The position numbers and the translations under genes are program-made. The notes under the pieces are model-generated. The model had not been told where the DNA came from. It made no database searches and saw nothing but the letters and a program-made list of their open reading frames with translations. DNA of 64,000 bases from Alphaproteobacteria bacterium (lineage in GTDB: Bacteria > Pseudomonadota > Alphaproteobacteria > DSM-16000 > Inquilinaceae), in contig JANQSN010000059.1 of assembly GCA_028284045.1 (NCBI GenBank), positions 57,057-121,056 of the forward strand, written 5' to 3'. Below are positions 40,569 to 49,541 of the stretch, piece by piece (position 1 is the first letter of the stretch; each line of letters begins with the position of its first letter).

Positions 40569-41792
40569 ATGCCGGACACCGCCGGCCCGCTCGCCGGGCT
40601 TCGCGTGATCGATCTGAGCCGCATTCTCGCCGCGCCGACCTGCTCCCAGGTGCTCGGCGATCTCGGCGCCGACATCATCAAGATCGAGCGGCCGGGCGCC
40701 GGCGACGACACCCGCAAATGGGGTCCGCCCTATGTGCGCGACGCCCAGGGCGCGGAGACGACGGAGAGCGGCTACTACCTCTCCGCCAACCGCAACAAAC
40801 GCTCCGTCGCCATCGACATCGCGCGGCCGGAAGGCGCGGCCCTGGTGCGTCGGATGCTGTCGTCCGCCGATGTGCTGCTGGAGAACTTCAAGGCCGGCGG
40901 GCTGGCGAAGTACGGCCTTGCCTACGACCAGCTCAAGGACGCGTTCCCCGATCTCGTCTATTGCTCGATCACCGGCTTCGGGCAGACCGGCCCGTACGCG
41001 CCGCGCGCCGGCTACGACTTCCTGGCCCAGGGGATGGGCGGGATCATGAGCCTGACCGGGGAGATCGACGGCGAGCCGATGAAGGTCGGCGTCGGCATCG
41101 CCGACGTGATGTGCGGCATGTATGCCGCCACCGCCATTCTCGCCGCGCTGCGCCACCGCGATGCGGGCGGCGGCGGCCAGGCGATCGACCTGTCGCTGTT
41201 GGACACGCAGGTCTCCTGGCTGGTCAATGCCGGGCTCTACTATCTCCTGTCCGGGGCGCCGCCGCCGCGGCTCGCCAACGGGCATCCCAACATCGTGCCC
41301 TATCAGGTGTTCCCGACCTCGGACGGGTACTTCATCCTGGCGGTCGGCAACGACGCGCAGTTCCGCCGGTTCTGCGACTTCGCCGGCCTGGGCGCGCTGG
41401 CCGACGACCCGGCCTTCGCCCGCAACGCCGACCGGGTGCGCAACCGCGATGCCCTGATCCCGCAGATCGAGGCGGTGACGGTCACCCGCCCGCGCGCGGA
41501 CTGGCTCGACGCGATGGAGCGGCTGGGCGTGCCGGCCGGCCCGGTCAACGATCTCGCCCAGGTGTTCGACGACCCGCAGGTCCGCCATCGCGAGATGCGC
41601 GTCACCCTGCCCCACCCGCTGGCCGGCAGCGGCACGGTCGACCTGATCGGCAGCCCGATCCGCCTGTCGAAGACGCCGGTCTCCTATCGCCGCGCACCGC
41701 CTGTCTTGGGCCAGCATACCGACGAGGTGCTCGACGATTTCGGCATCTCCGCCGCCGAGCGCGACGCCCTGCGCCGAGACGGCATCCTTTGA
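40569..41792 (+). CDS. CaiB/BaiF family CoA-transferase
   Basis: Class III CoA-transferase of 407 residues. MPDTAGPLAGLRVIDLSRIL and GADIIKIERPGAGDDTRKWG are the family N terminus; the catalytic Asp is in GVGIADVMCGMYAA (about 178); DLSLLDTQVSWLVNAGLYYL and YQVFPTSDGYFILAVGND follow. It moves CoA between carboxylic acids; substrate unknown. Close relatives include succinyl- or formyl-CoA transferases. Next gene, 10 bases away, is a ThDP enzyme, echoing the frc-oxc pair of oxalate metabolism, but that enzyme lacks the usual ThDP motif of oxalyl-CoA decarboxylase. Confidence 0.9.
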   Translation: MPDTAGPLAGLRVIDLSRILAAPTCSQVLGDLGADIIKIERPGAGDDTRKWGPPYVRDAQGAETTESGYYLSANRNKRSVAIDIARPEGAALVRRMLSSADVLLENFKAGGLAKYGLAYDQLKDAFPDLVYCSITGFGQTGPYAPRAGYDFLAQGMGGIMSLTGEIDGEPMKVGVGIADVMCGMYAATAILAALRHRDAGGGGQAIDLSLLDTQVSWLVNAGLYYLLSGAPPPRLANGHPNIVPYQVFPTSDGYFILAVGNDAQFRRFCDFAGLGALADDPAFARNADRVRNRDALIPQIEAVTVTRPRADWLDAMERLGVPAGPVNDLAQVFDDPQVRHREMRVTLPHPLAGSGTVDLIGSPIRLSKTPVSYRRAPPVLGQHTDEVLDDFGISAAERDALRRDGIL

Positions 41793-41802
41793 CGCCGACC
41801 CG

Positions 41803-43428
41803 ATGACCACGGCCGCACAGATCATTGCCGAGCGCCTCGCGCACGCCGGCTGCCGCTTCGCCTTCGGCATCCCCGGCGGGGAGGTGCTGTCGATCCTGGA
41901 CGCGCTGGGCGCGGCGGGCATCCGCTTCGTCCTGGCCAAGCACGAGAACGCCGCCGGCTTCATGGCGGAAGGCGCGTGGCACCAGACCGGCGCGCCCGGC
42001 ATCCTGGTCGCCACCATCGGCCCCGGCGTCGCCAACGCGGTCAACGTCATCGCCAACGCCCATCAGGACCGCGTCCCGCTGATCGTGCTGACCGGCTGCG
42101 TCGATCCGGCGGAGGCGTACACCTACACCCACCAGGTGTTCGACCACGGCGCGCTCTTGGCGCCGATCACCAAGGCGACCATGACGGCCGCCCCCGGCGC
42201 CGTCGCCACCGTTGTCGACCGGGCGCTGATGCTGGCGCGGGAGGGCCGGCCCGGCCCGGTGCATATCGACCTGCCGATCGGCCTGGCCGATGCGGCGGAG
42301 CCGGCGCCGCCGCAGCGCCCGCGGCCCGTGCCTGCGCCGGCGGGCCCCGCCCCTGGCCCGGCGCTGGCGACGGCACGGCACTGGCTGGAGCAGGCCCGGC
42401 GGCCGCTAATCATCGCCGGGCTCGACGTCGTCACCCAAGGGGCCGAAGCCGCCGTCGCCGGCTTCGCCGCCCGCCACGGCATGCCGGTGATCACCACCTA
42501 CAAGGCCAAGGGCGTGATCGACGAGGCCGCCCCGCTGGCGCTCGGCGCGGCCGGCCTGTCGCCCAAGGCCGATGCGCTGCTGCTGCCGCTGGTCGCCGCG
42601 GCGGATCTGGTGATCCTGGCGGGCTACGACCCGATCGAGATGCGCATCGGCTGGCGCGCGCCCTTCGGCGCCGACCAGCGGGTGGTTGACTTGGCGGCTG
42701 TGGCCAACACCCATGACATGCATCGCGAGTCGATCGGCTTCGTCGGCGACATCGCCGCCGGGCTGGCGGCGCTCGACGACGGCGTCGCCCTCCTCGCCGA
42801 CCCCTGGCCGGACGGCGAACCGGCCGCGGTGCGGGCCGCACTCGGGGCCGCCTTTGCGCCGGAGGCCGAGGGCTGGGGTCCGGCCACGGCCTTCGCGATC
42901 GCCCGGCGCGTCCTGCCGGCGGAAACGGTGGTGACCGCCGACAGCGGCGCGCATCGCATCCTGTTGAGCCAGATCTGGACCTGCCCGGCACCGCGCCGGC
43001 TGCTGCAGTCCAGCGCGCTGTGCACCATGGGCTGCGCCCTGCCGCTGGCGCTCGGCTCGGCGCTCGCCGACCCGTCGCCGGCGCCCGCGCCGCGGCTGGT
43101 GGTGGTCGGCGATGCCGGGCTGGAGATGGTGCTGGGCGAACTCGCCACCGCGCGCGACCTCGCGCTGCCGGTCATCGTGCTGGTGATGGTGGACGAGAGC
43201 CTGGCGCTGATCGAGATGAAGCAGCGCGCCCGTCAGATGCCCAATCTCGGCGTCGACTTCGCCCCCACCGACTTCGCGACGGTGGCCCGGGCGCTGGGCG
43301 GCGAAGGCATCACGGTTGCGGACGCGGACGGACTGGAGGAGGCATTGACCACGGCGATGGCGCGGCGCGATCGCTTTACTGTGATCGCCTGTGTGATCGG
43401 TCGGCGCGCCTACGAAGGGAAATTCTGA
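41803..43428 (+). CDS. Thiamine-diphosphate-binding enzyme (acetolactate-synthase-like, non-canonical)
   Basis: A 541-residue protein of the acetolactate synthase/pyruvate decarboxylase superfamily. The N-terminal Pyr domain contains the catalytic-type Glu in LAKHENAAGFMAEGAW (about 48), the middle domain ARRPLIIAGLDVVTQGAEAA, and the PP domain around VVVGDAGLEMVLGELATARD. The classic GDG-(about 26)-NN metal site reads GDA and DESLALIEMKQR instead, so the motif is GDA-x-DE. This variant occurs in a family of unknown substrate and is probably functional rather than broken. Coupled to the CoA-transferase gene. Not a housekeeping ilvB copy. Confidence 0.8.
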   Translation: MTTAAQIIAERLAHAGCRFAFGIPGGEVLSILDALGAAGIRFVLAKHENAAGFMAEGAWHQTGAPGILVATIGPGVANAVNVIANAHQDRVPLIVLTGCVDPAEAYTYTHQVFDHGALLAPITKATMTAAPGAVATVVDRALMLAREGRPGPVHIDLPIGLADAAEPAPPQRPRPVPAPAGPAPGPALATARHWLEQARRPLIIAGLDVVTQGAEAAVAGFAARHGMPVITTYKAKGVIDEAAPLALGAAGLSPKADALLLPLVAAADLVILAGYDPIEMRIGWRAPFGADQRVVDLAAVANTHDMHRESIGFVGDIAAGLAALDDGVALLADPWPDGEPAAVRAALGAAFAPEAEGWGPATAFAIARRVLPAETVVTADSGAHRILLSQIWTCPAPRRLLQSSALCTMGCALPLALGSALADPSPAPAPRLVVVGDAGLEMVLGELATARDLALPVIVLVMVDESLALIEMKQRARQMPNLGVDFAPTDFATVARALGGEGITVADADGLEEALTTAMARRDRFTVIACVIGRRAYEGKF

Positions 43429-43492
43429 TAGTCAGTCCTCCGCCGCGGGCGGCCGCCCGGCGGTCTCAACCGGACAGCAAGGACCGCCCGGC

Positions 43493-44713
43493 ATGAAAGA
43501 GAACCGCTTCGGGCCCGGCGTGCGCGATCCCCGCGTCGACTTCTTCCGCGGGCTGGCCTTCATCATCATCTTCATCGCCCATGTCCCGCAGAACTGGATG
43601 GGACGCTGGATCCCGGCACGCTTCGGCTTCTCCGACGCCACGGAGATGTTCGTCTTCATGTCGGGCTATGCGGCGGCGATCGCCTTCGGCGCGGTCTTCG
43701 TGCGCCGCAGCTTCCTGTTGGGCAGCGCGCGCGTCGCCTTCCGCACCTGGCAGGTCTACACGGCCCATATCACGCTGTTCTACATCATCGTCGCCGTGTC
43801 GGCCGCCGCCACCTACATGGCCAATCCAGGCTGGGGGGCGGACGGCTTCGCCTTCGAGCGGTGGGGGGCGACGGACTATATCGGCAAGCTGAACCTCTGG
43901 TACTTCTTCGACGAGACCCAGCGGGCAATCGTCGGCCTGTTCACGCTGACCTACGTTCCCAACTTCTTCGACATTCTGCCGATGTATCTGGTGCTGCTGG
44001 CGATGATGCCGATCGTCGTCGCGCTGAGCCAGATCCGGCCCTGGGCTGGACCCGCCTTCTGCCTGGCGCTGTGGCTCGTCACCTGGACCGTCGGCACCGG
44101 CCTGCCGGCGGAAGTCCGGCCGGACAGCGACCGGGTGTGGTTCTTCAACCCGTTCGGCTGGCACATCGTCTTCTTCGCCGGCTTCTGCATCCAGATGGGC
44201 TGGCTGAAGGTGCCGCCGCGCTCGGTCTGGCTGGTCGTGCTGTGCCTGGCCTTCATCGTCTTCTCGGCTTCGGTCAGCAACCGGATGTTCTATGCCGGCA
44301 ACGAGACGCTGGAGGCGATCCGGGAGTTCGTCGCGCCGCTGCGCGCGAAGACAGACCAGGGGATCTTCCGCTTCCTGCATTTCCTGGCGCTGGCCTATGT
44401 CACCGTCGTCCTGCTCTACGGCCGCGAGCGGCTGTTGCTGGGCTGGCTCGGCCGGCCGATCGCCCAATGCGGGCAGCAATCGCTGCCGGTCTTCATGTTC
44501 TCCATGATCCTGTCGCGGCTGGCCGGCATGGTGCTGGACGTGGTGGGGCGCGAGATACCGTTGGTGGTGGCCGTCAACCTGGCCGGCATCGCCATCCTGA
44601 TCGGCTTCGCCTATCTCCTGGGCTGGCTGAAGAGCGAGCCTTGGCGAAAGCGCCGCAGCACCGCCAGCCCAGCCGCCGCGACGACCAAGGCACCGGTGGC
44701 GAGCGCCGGCTGA
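43493..44713 (+). CDS. opgC: OpgC-like integral membrane protein
   Basis: A 406-residue protein with about ten membrane helices of the OpgC family (acyltransferase-3-like), which succinylates osmoregulated periplasmic glucans in alphaproteobacteria. RDPRVDFFRGLAFIIIFIAH and FSDATEMFVFMSGYAAAIAF are diagnostic, with the His of IAHVP and the downstream LPMYLVLLAM and SLPVFMFSMILSRL. The ATG at 43493 has AAGGA 9 bases upstream. It is in the same direction as the ThDP gene with a 64-base gap, and convergent with the EAL gene. A second candidate glycan-modifying enzyme besides the MBOAT set. Confidence 0.88.
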   Translation: MKENRFGPGVRDPRVDFFRGLAFIIIFIAHVPQNWMGRWIPARFGFSDATEMFVFMSGYAAAIAFGAVFVRRSFLLGSARVAFRTWQVYTAHITLFYIIVAVSAAATYMANPGWGADGFAFERWGATDYIGKLNLWYFFDETQRAIVGLFTLTYVPNFFDILPMYLVLLAMMPIVVALSQIRPWAGPAFCLALWLVTWTVGTGLPAEVRPDSDRVWFFNPFGWHIVFFAGFCIQMGWLKVPPRSVWLVVLCLAFIVFSASVSNRMFYAGNETLEAIREFVAPLRAKTDQGIFRFLHFLALAYVTVVLLYGRERLLLGWLGRPIAQCGQQSLPVFMFSMILSRLAGMVLDVVGREIPLVVAVNLAGIAILIGFAYLLGWLKSEPWRKRRSTASPAAATTKAPVASAG

Positions 44714-44731
44714 CGGCCGTCCCTACACCCC

Positions 44732-46381
44732 CTACACCACCCGCCATTGCAGCCGGCGGATCAGGTTGGCGTTGGGCAGGGGCTGAAAGCGGCGGATGTC
44801 GGGGTCCGGCCGGCCGAACAGGTAGCCCTGCACGAAGTCGCACCCACAGCTCGCCACGAAGTCCAGGGCGCGCTCGTCGTCGATCATCTCCGCCACCGTC
44901 CGGACACCGAGCTTGCCGCACAGCCCCGCCAGCGCCGACAGGAAGGCGCGGCCCTTCTGCGCCTGCAGCGCGCTCTTCACCGCTTGGCCGTCCAGCTTGA
45001 TGACGTCGATATCGAGGTGGCTGAGATACTCGAAGCTCGCCGCCCCGCTGCCGAAATCGTCCAGGCAGACCTCGTGGCCGCGGCTGCGGAGCTGCTGGAT
45101 CACCGCGTTCGCCATCGCCAGATCGCCGATCCGCGCGCTCTCGGTGATCTCGAACAGCAGCTTGCCGCGCGTCCAGGGATTGGCCGCCAGCAGCTTCAAC
45201 AGCGGCTCCACATAGCGTTCCTGCTGCAGCGAGTGGCCGGACAGGTTGACCGCCACCTCGTAGCCGCTGCGATTGATCGGCTTGGTGCGCAACCATTCGA
45301 TCACCTTGGCGGCCATGGCCAGGTCGAACGCGTGGATCAGGCCGGTTTCCTCGGCGAAGCGGATATAGCGATAAGGGCTCTCGCCATCGCCGGCATGGTC
45401 GAACCGGCACAGCGCCTCGTAGTGATGGATGCGCCCGCTGCTCAGCGAGACGATCGGCTGAAAGACGACGGAGAAACGGCCATCTGCGACGATCGACTTG
45501 AAGCTGGTGATGTCGTTGGCCGCCTCGGCGACGAAGTCGGTCAGCTTGCGCGAGACCCGGGCGAGGTCGAAACCGGCCGTCCCGCCATGGCGGAAGCGGT
45601 TGATCGCGTAGACGACGCCCTTTGCGACGTCGACGGAGTCGAGCGACGCCGCATCCTTCAGCGACACCGCGGCGACATCGGCGGTCAGGCCATGCCCCTG
45701 CGGGTCGAACTGTCGCGAGATCTCTTCGATCTGCCGCTTGATCTGGTCGATCGCCAGGCCGGTCGAATGCAGGAAACCGAAGGCACCATCCTCCATCTCC
45801 GCGACCAGGCCGCTGTCCAGCGCATTGGTCTTCAGGTAGAGGCCCAATGATGCCTGCAGGCTGGCGCGGGTGTCGGCGTGCAGCCGATCGCTGAGCGCAC
45901 GGAAGTTGCGCAAGGTGATCAGCGTCAGCGCCGCCCGCTCACCGGCCGCGGGATCCAAGCGGCTGATCGCCGCACCGGCCCGATCGGCGAACGCGGCGAC
46001 CGGGTCGTCGCGGCTGCCCGGCGCCGCCGGCGGTTGGGACAGCCGGAGCGCGATGAACACATGCTCGTTGATGTCGCCCAGCGCATAGCCGCTTAGCAGG
46101 ACCGATACCGGCTCGCCGTCGGCGCGCTTCAGCTCGATCGGCTCGGCATCGATCCGACCGCGCTTGGCCGCGATGCGGATGAGTTGGTCGACCACCGGGG
46201 CCGCCGCGGGCATGACGAGATCCCTCAGCGGCACGCCCAGCGCGGCCGTCTCCGGCCGGCCGGTGACGGCGCCGAGGGGTCCTGCGACATGGGCGATCAC
46301 GCCGGCGCGGTCGAGTTCCAGAAGGATATCGCCCCAGGAAAAGGCGAACGCGGCGAAACGGTCTCGTTCATCCTTCAACAC
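44732..46381 (-). CDS. PAS-EAL protein, probable c-di-GMP phosphodiesterase
   Basis: A 549-residue protein. An N-terminal PAS-like region (about 10-115, ALGVPLRDLVMP), a linker region (about 130-300) with some GGDEF-like helical pattern but no GGDEF motif, and an EAL domain from about 305. The catalytic set looks complete: YEALCRF (EAL), VNLSGHSL (Asn), LFEITES (Glu), LDDFGSGAASF (Asp-Asp), IKLDGQ (Lys), TVAEMID (Glu) and DFVQGYLFGRP (Gln). No membrane helix, so cytoplasmic. It should lower c-di-GMP, opposing the GGDEF protein 3 kb away. Convergent with opgC and divergent from acnA. Confidence 0.88.
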   Translation of the reverse strand: MLKDERDRFAAFAFSWGDILLELDRAGVIAHVAGPLGAVTGRPETAALGVPLRDLVMPAAAPVVDQLIRIAAKRGRIDAEPIELKRADGEPVSVLLSGYALGDINEHVFIALRLSQPPAAPGSRDDPVAAFADRAGAAISRLDPAAGERAALTLITLRNFRALSDRLHADTRASLQASLGLYLKTNALDSGLVAEMEDGAFGFLHSTGLAIDQIKRQIEEISRQFDPQGHGLTADVAAVSLKDAASLDSVDVAKGVVYAINRFRHGGTAGFDLARVSRKLTDFVAEAANDITSFKSIVADGRFSVVFQPIVSLSSGRIHHYEALCRFDHAGDGESPYRYIRFAEETGLIHAFDLAMAAKVIEWLRTKPINRSGYEVAVNLSGHSLQQERYVEPLLKLLAANPWTRGKLLFEITESARIGDLAMANAVIQQLRSRGHEVCLDDFGSGAASFEYLSHLDIDVIKLDGQAVKSALQAQKGRAFLSALAGLCGKLGVRTVAEMIDDERALDFVASCGCDFVQGYLFGRPDPDIRRFQPLPNANLIRRLQWRVV

Positions 46382-46526
46382 GCGCGGACGGCCTCGTTCG
46401 GTTTCCGGTAAAGCCCCGTCGATCCGGCAACGCGGCGACTATGGCAATGCCGGCCCACACGCGACAAGCGTGCCCGCCGCCACCGGGTCTGCCGGCGCGG
46501 CACCCGAGCGCGCGACTGCGCCTCGC

Positions 46527-46554
46527 TTGCCTGTACCGCCGCCGGCGCTAGACT
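46527..46554 (+). promoter_or_regulatory. Candidate promoter of acnA
   Basis: TTGCCT (46527-46532) and TAGACT (46549-46554) are 16 bases apart, about 110 bases before the aconitase start. The remainder of the 288-base EAL-acnA spacer shows nothing else. Confidence 0.45.
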
Positions 46555-46669
46555 GTGTCCACGACGGCTGACAGCGGTGGCGCGCCTTGCCCGTGCCGAG
46601 CCGGGCGCGATTCGCCCATCCGCTGATCGCCGCGGCCCATCCCCGCGGTCCCATCCAGGAGCAGCATCG

Positions 46670-49366
46670 GTGATCATCGCAGGACAGGACACGCTGAAGA
46701 CTCGGCGGACGTTGACGCTCGCCGACCGGAGCGTCGACTACTATAGCCTCGCCGCGGCGGCGGACAGCGTCGGCGATCTCTCGCGACTACCGTACTCGCT
46801 GAAGGTCCTGGCGGAAAACCTGCTGCGCTACGAGGACGGCCGCAGCGTCACCGTCGACGACATCCGCGCGCTGGCCGACTGGCTTGGCGAGCGCCGCTCG
46901 GACCGGGAGATCGCCTATCGCCCGGCCCGCGTCCTGATGCAGGACTTCACCGGCGTGCCGGCGGTCGTCGACCTGGCCGCGATGCGCCAGGCGATGATGA
47001 AGGCGGGCGGCGACCCGCGCCGCATCAACCCGCTGTCGGCGGTCGATCTGGTGATCGACCATTCGGTGATGGTCGACGAGTTCGGCAACCCGGACGCCTT
47101 CCGCCGCAATGTGGAGCGGGAGTTCGAGCGCAACCGCGAGCGCTACGAGTTCCTGCGCTGGGGACAGACGGCCTTCGACAATTTCCGGGTGGTGCCGCCG
47201 GGCACCGGCATCTGCCATCAGGTCAATGTCGAGTACCTGGCGCAGGTGGCCTGGACCGACCGCGATCAGAACGGCGCCACACTGGTCTTCCCCGACACCC
47301 TGGTCGGCACCGACAGCCACACCACCATGGTCAACGGCCTGGCCGTGCTGGGTTGGGGCGTGGGCGGCATCGAGGCGGAGGCGGCAATGCTCGGCCAGCC
47401 GGTCTCCATGCTGATCCCCGAGGTCATCGGCTTCAAGCTGACCGGACGGCTGCGCGAAGGCATGACCGCCACCGATCTGGTGCTGATGGTCACCCAGATG
47501 CTGCGTGCCCACGGCGTCGTCGGCAAGTTCGTGGAGTTCTGCGGCGACGGGCTGGCCAATCTGACGCTGGCGGACCGCGCGACCATCGCCAATATGGCGC
47601 CGGAATACGGCGCCACCTGCGGCTTCTTCCCGATCGATCGGGAAACCTTGCGCTATCTGGCGCTGACCGGCCGTGACCCCGCCCGGATCGCGCTGGTGGA
47701 GGCCTATGCCAAGGCGCAAGGGATGTGGCGCGACGAGACGACGGCGGAACCGGTGTTCACCGACCTCCTGACGCTCGACCTCGGCGATGTCGAACCGTCG
47801 CTGGCGGGACCCCGCCGGCCGCAGGACCGGGTGGCGCTGTCGCGCACCGCGGCGGCCTTCGGCGAAGAGCTGGCCGGCGGCTTCAAGGTGGCGCCGGCGG
47901 ATCGGGCCAAGCGGGTGCCGGTCGCGGACAGCAACTTCGACGTCGGCCATGGCGACGTGGTGATCGCGGCGATCACCTCGTGCACCAATACCTCCAACCC
48001 CTCGGTGCTGATCGCGGCGGGCCTGGTCGCCCGCAAGGCGCGAGCCCGCGGGCTGACGGTGAAGCCGTGGGTGAAGACCTCGCTGGCGCCGGGCAGCCAG
48101 GTGGTCAGCGATTATCTGGAGGCCGCCGGCCTGCAGGAAGACCTGGATGCGCTGGGTTTCAACCTGGTGGGCTATGGCTGCACCACCTGCATCGGCAATT
48201 CCGGCCCGCTGCCCGAGGCGATCGCCGCGGCGGTGGAAACCGGCGACCTGACGGTCGCCTCGGTCCTGTCCGGCAACCGCAACTTCGAAGGCCGCATCAA
48301 CCCGCATGTGAAGGCGAACTACCTCGCTTCGCCGCCCCTGGTGGTCGCCTATGCGCTGGCCGGCAGCGTCGCCATCGACATCACCACCCAGCCGCTGGGC
48401 ACCGACGCCGACGGTCAGCCGGTCATGCTGGCCGATGTCTGGCCGGCCGACGACGAGATCCGCGCGATGATCGAGCAGTTCGTCACGCCGGAGATGTTCC
48501 GCAGCCGCTACGCCAATGTCTTCGAGGGCCCGGCGGAATGGCAGAGCGTCGAGGTGTCGACCGGCGAGACCTTCCAGTGGAGTGCCGGCTCCACCTATGT
48601 GAAGTACCCGCCCTTCTTCGACGACCTCGCCGGCGAGCCGACGCCGCCCAGCGACGTGACCGGCGCCCGGGCGCTGGCCCAGCTCGCCGACAGCGTCACC
48701 ACCGACCACATCTCGCCCGCCGGATCGATCAAGACCGACAGCCCGGCCGGCCACTACCTGTCCGGCCACCAGGTCGCGGTGCGGGAGTTCAACAGCTACG
48801 GCGCGCGCCGCGGCAATCACGAAGTGATGATGCGCGGCACCTTCGCCAATATCCGCATCCGCAACGAGCTGGTCGCCGGGACCGAGGGCGGCATCACCCG
48901 CCATCAGCCCTCCGGCGAGGTCATGCCGATCTACGACGCCGCGATGCGCTACCAGGCGGACGGCGTGCCGCTGATCGTCATCGCCGGCAAGGAGTACGGC
49001 ACCGGGTCGTCGCGCGACTGGGCGGCCAAGGGCACCCGCCTGCTCGGCGTCAAGGCGGTGGTGGCGGAGAGCTTCGAGCGCATCCACCGCTCCAACCTGG
49101 TCGGTATGGGCGTCCTGCCGCTGCAGTTCACCGAGGGGAAGACCCGCAAGGATCTTGGCCTCGACGGCACGGAGACCTTCGATCTGGCCGGGATCGGCGA
49201 CGGGTTGAAGCCGCAGAGCACGGTGACGCTGACCATCCACCGCGCCGGCGGCAGCGAGACGCTCGACCTCCTGTGCCGCATCGACACGCTGGATGAGCTG
49301 GAGTACTTCCGCAACGGGGGCATCCTGCAATACGTGCTGCGCGGCATGATGGCGGAGGCCGCGTGA
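46670..49366 (+). CDS. acnA: Aconitate hydratase A
   Basis: TCA-cycle enzyme converting citrate to isocitrate with a 4Fe-4S cluster. The 898-residue length is normal. The [4Fe-4S] cysteines are in [15 protein letters not shown] and [16 protein letters not shown]. Active-site pieces [31 protein letters not shown] and [16 protein letters not shown] are all present. The start GTG at 46670 has AGGAGC 8 bases upstream; the frame is open to 46577 but that part is not conserved. AcnA-type (also the IRP1 family), 1 copy visible. Downstream is a GGDEF gene separated by 175 bases. Confidence 0.97.
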   Translation: MIIAGQDTLKTRRTLTLADRSVDYYSLAAAADSVGDLSRLPYSLKVLAENLLRYEDGRSVTVDDIRALADWLGERRSDREIAYRPARVLMQDFTGVPAVVDLAAMRQAMMKAGGDPRRINPLSAVDLVIDHSVMVDEFGNPDAFRRNVEREFERNRERYEFLRWGQTAFDNFRVVPPGTGICHQVNVEYLAQVAWTDRDQNGATLVFPDTLVGTDSHTTMVNGLAVLGWGVGGIEAEAAMLGQPVSMLIPEVIGFKLTGRLREGMTATDLVLMVTQMLRAHGVVGKFVEFCGDGLANLTLADRATIANMAPEYGATCGFFPIDRETLRYLALTGRDPARIALVEAYAKAQGMWRDETTAEPVFTDLLTLDLGDVEPSLAGPRRPQDRVALSRTAAAFGEELAGGFKVAPADRAKRVPVADSNFDVGHGDVVIAAITSCTNTSNPSVLIAAGLVARKARARGLTVKPWVKTSLAPGSQVVSDYLEAAGLQEDLDALGFNLVGYGCTTCIGNSGPLPEAIAAAVETGDLTVASVLSGNRNFEGRINPHVKANYLASPPLVVAYALAGSVAIDITTQPLGTDADGQPVMLADVWPADDEIRAMIEQFVTPEMFRSRYANVFEGPAEWQSVEVSTGETFQWSAGSTYVKYPPFFDDLAGEPTPPSDVTGARALAQLADSVTTDHISPAGSIKTDSPAGHYLSGHQVAVREFNSYGARRGNHEVMMRGTFANIRIRNELVAGTEGGITRHQPSGEVMPIYDAAMRYQADGVPLIVIAGKEYGTGSSRDWAAKGTRLLGVKAVVAESFERIHRSNLVGMGVLPLQFTEGKTRKDLGLDGTETFDLAGIGDGLKPQSTVTLTIHRAGGSETLDLLCRIDTLDELEYFRNGGILQYVLRGMMAEAA

Positions 49367-49541
49367 CCGGCAAGGGGCCGGTGCGACATATCGGCTACAC
49401 GCTTTCGGCGAGGCCATTTACCGACGATTCATAGCCCGCCTGTAAACAGGGTAGATGGGCGCCGGGATCGCACAGCCGGCGGCTGGAGCGCGCGGCTTTC
49501 GGGCGGCGGGCGCATCGGAACCCGGTTTACCCGAGCTTCTC

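Noticed and set aside
41803..43428. Oxalyl-CoA decarboxylase (oxc) next to formyl-CoA transferase (frc)
   Set aside because: The gene pair looks similar, but the ThDP enzyme lacks the expected GDG-NN motif and shows the GDA-DE variant; oxalate metabolism is not supported.
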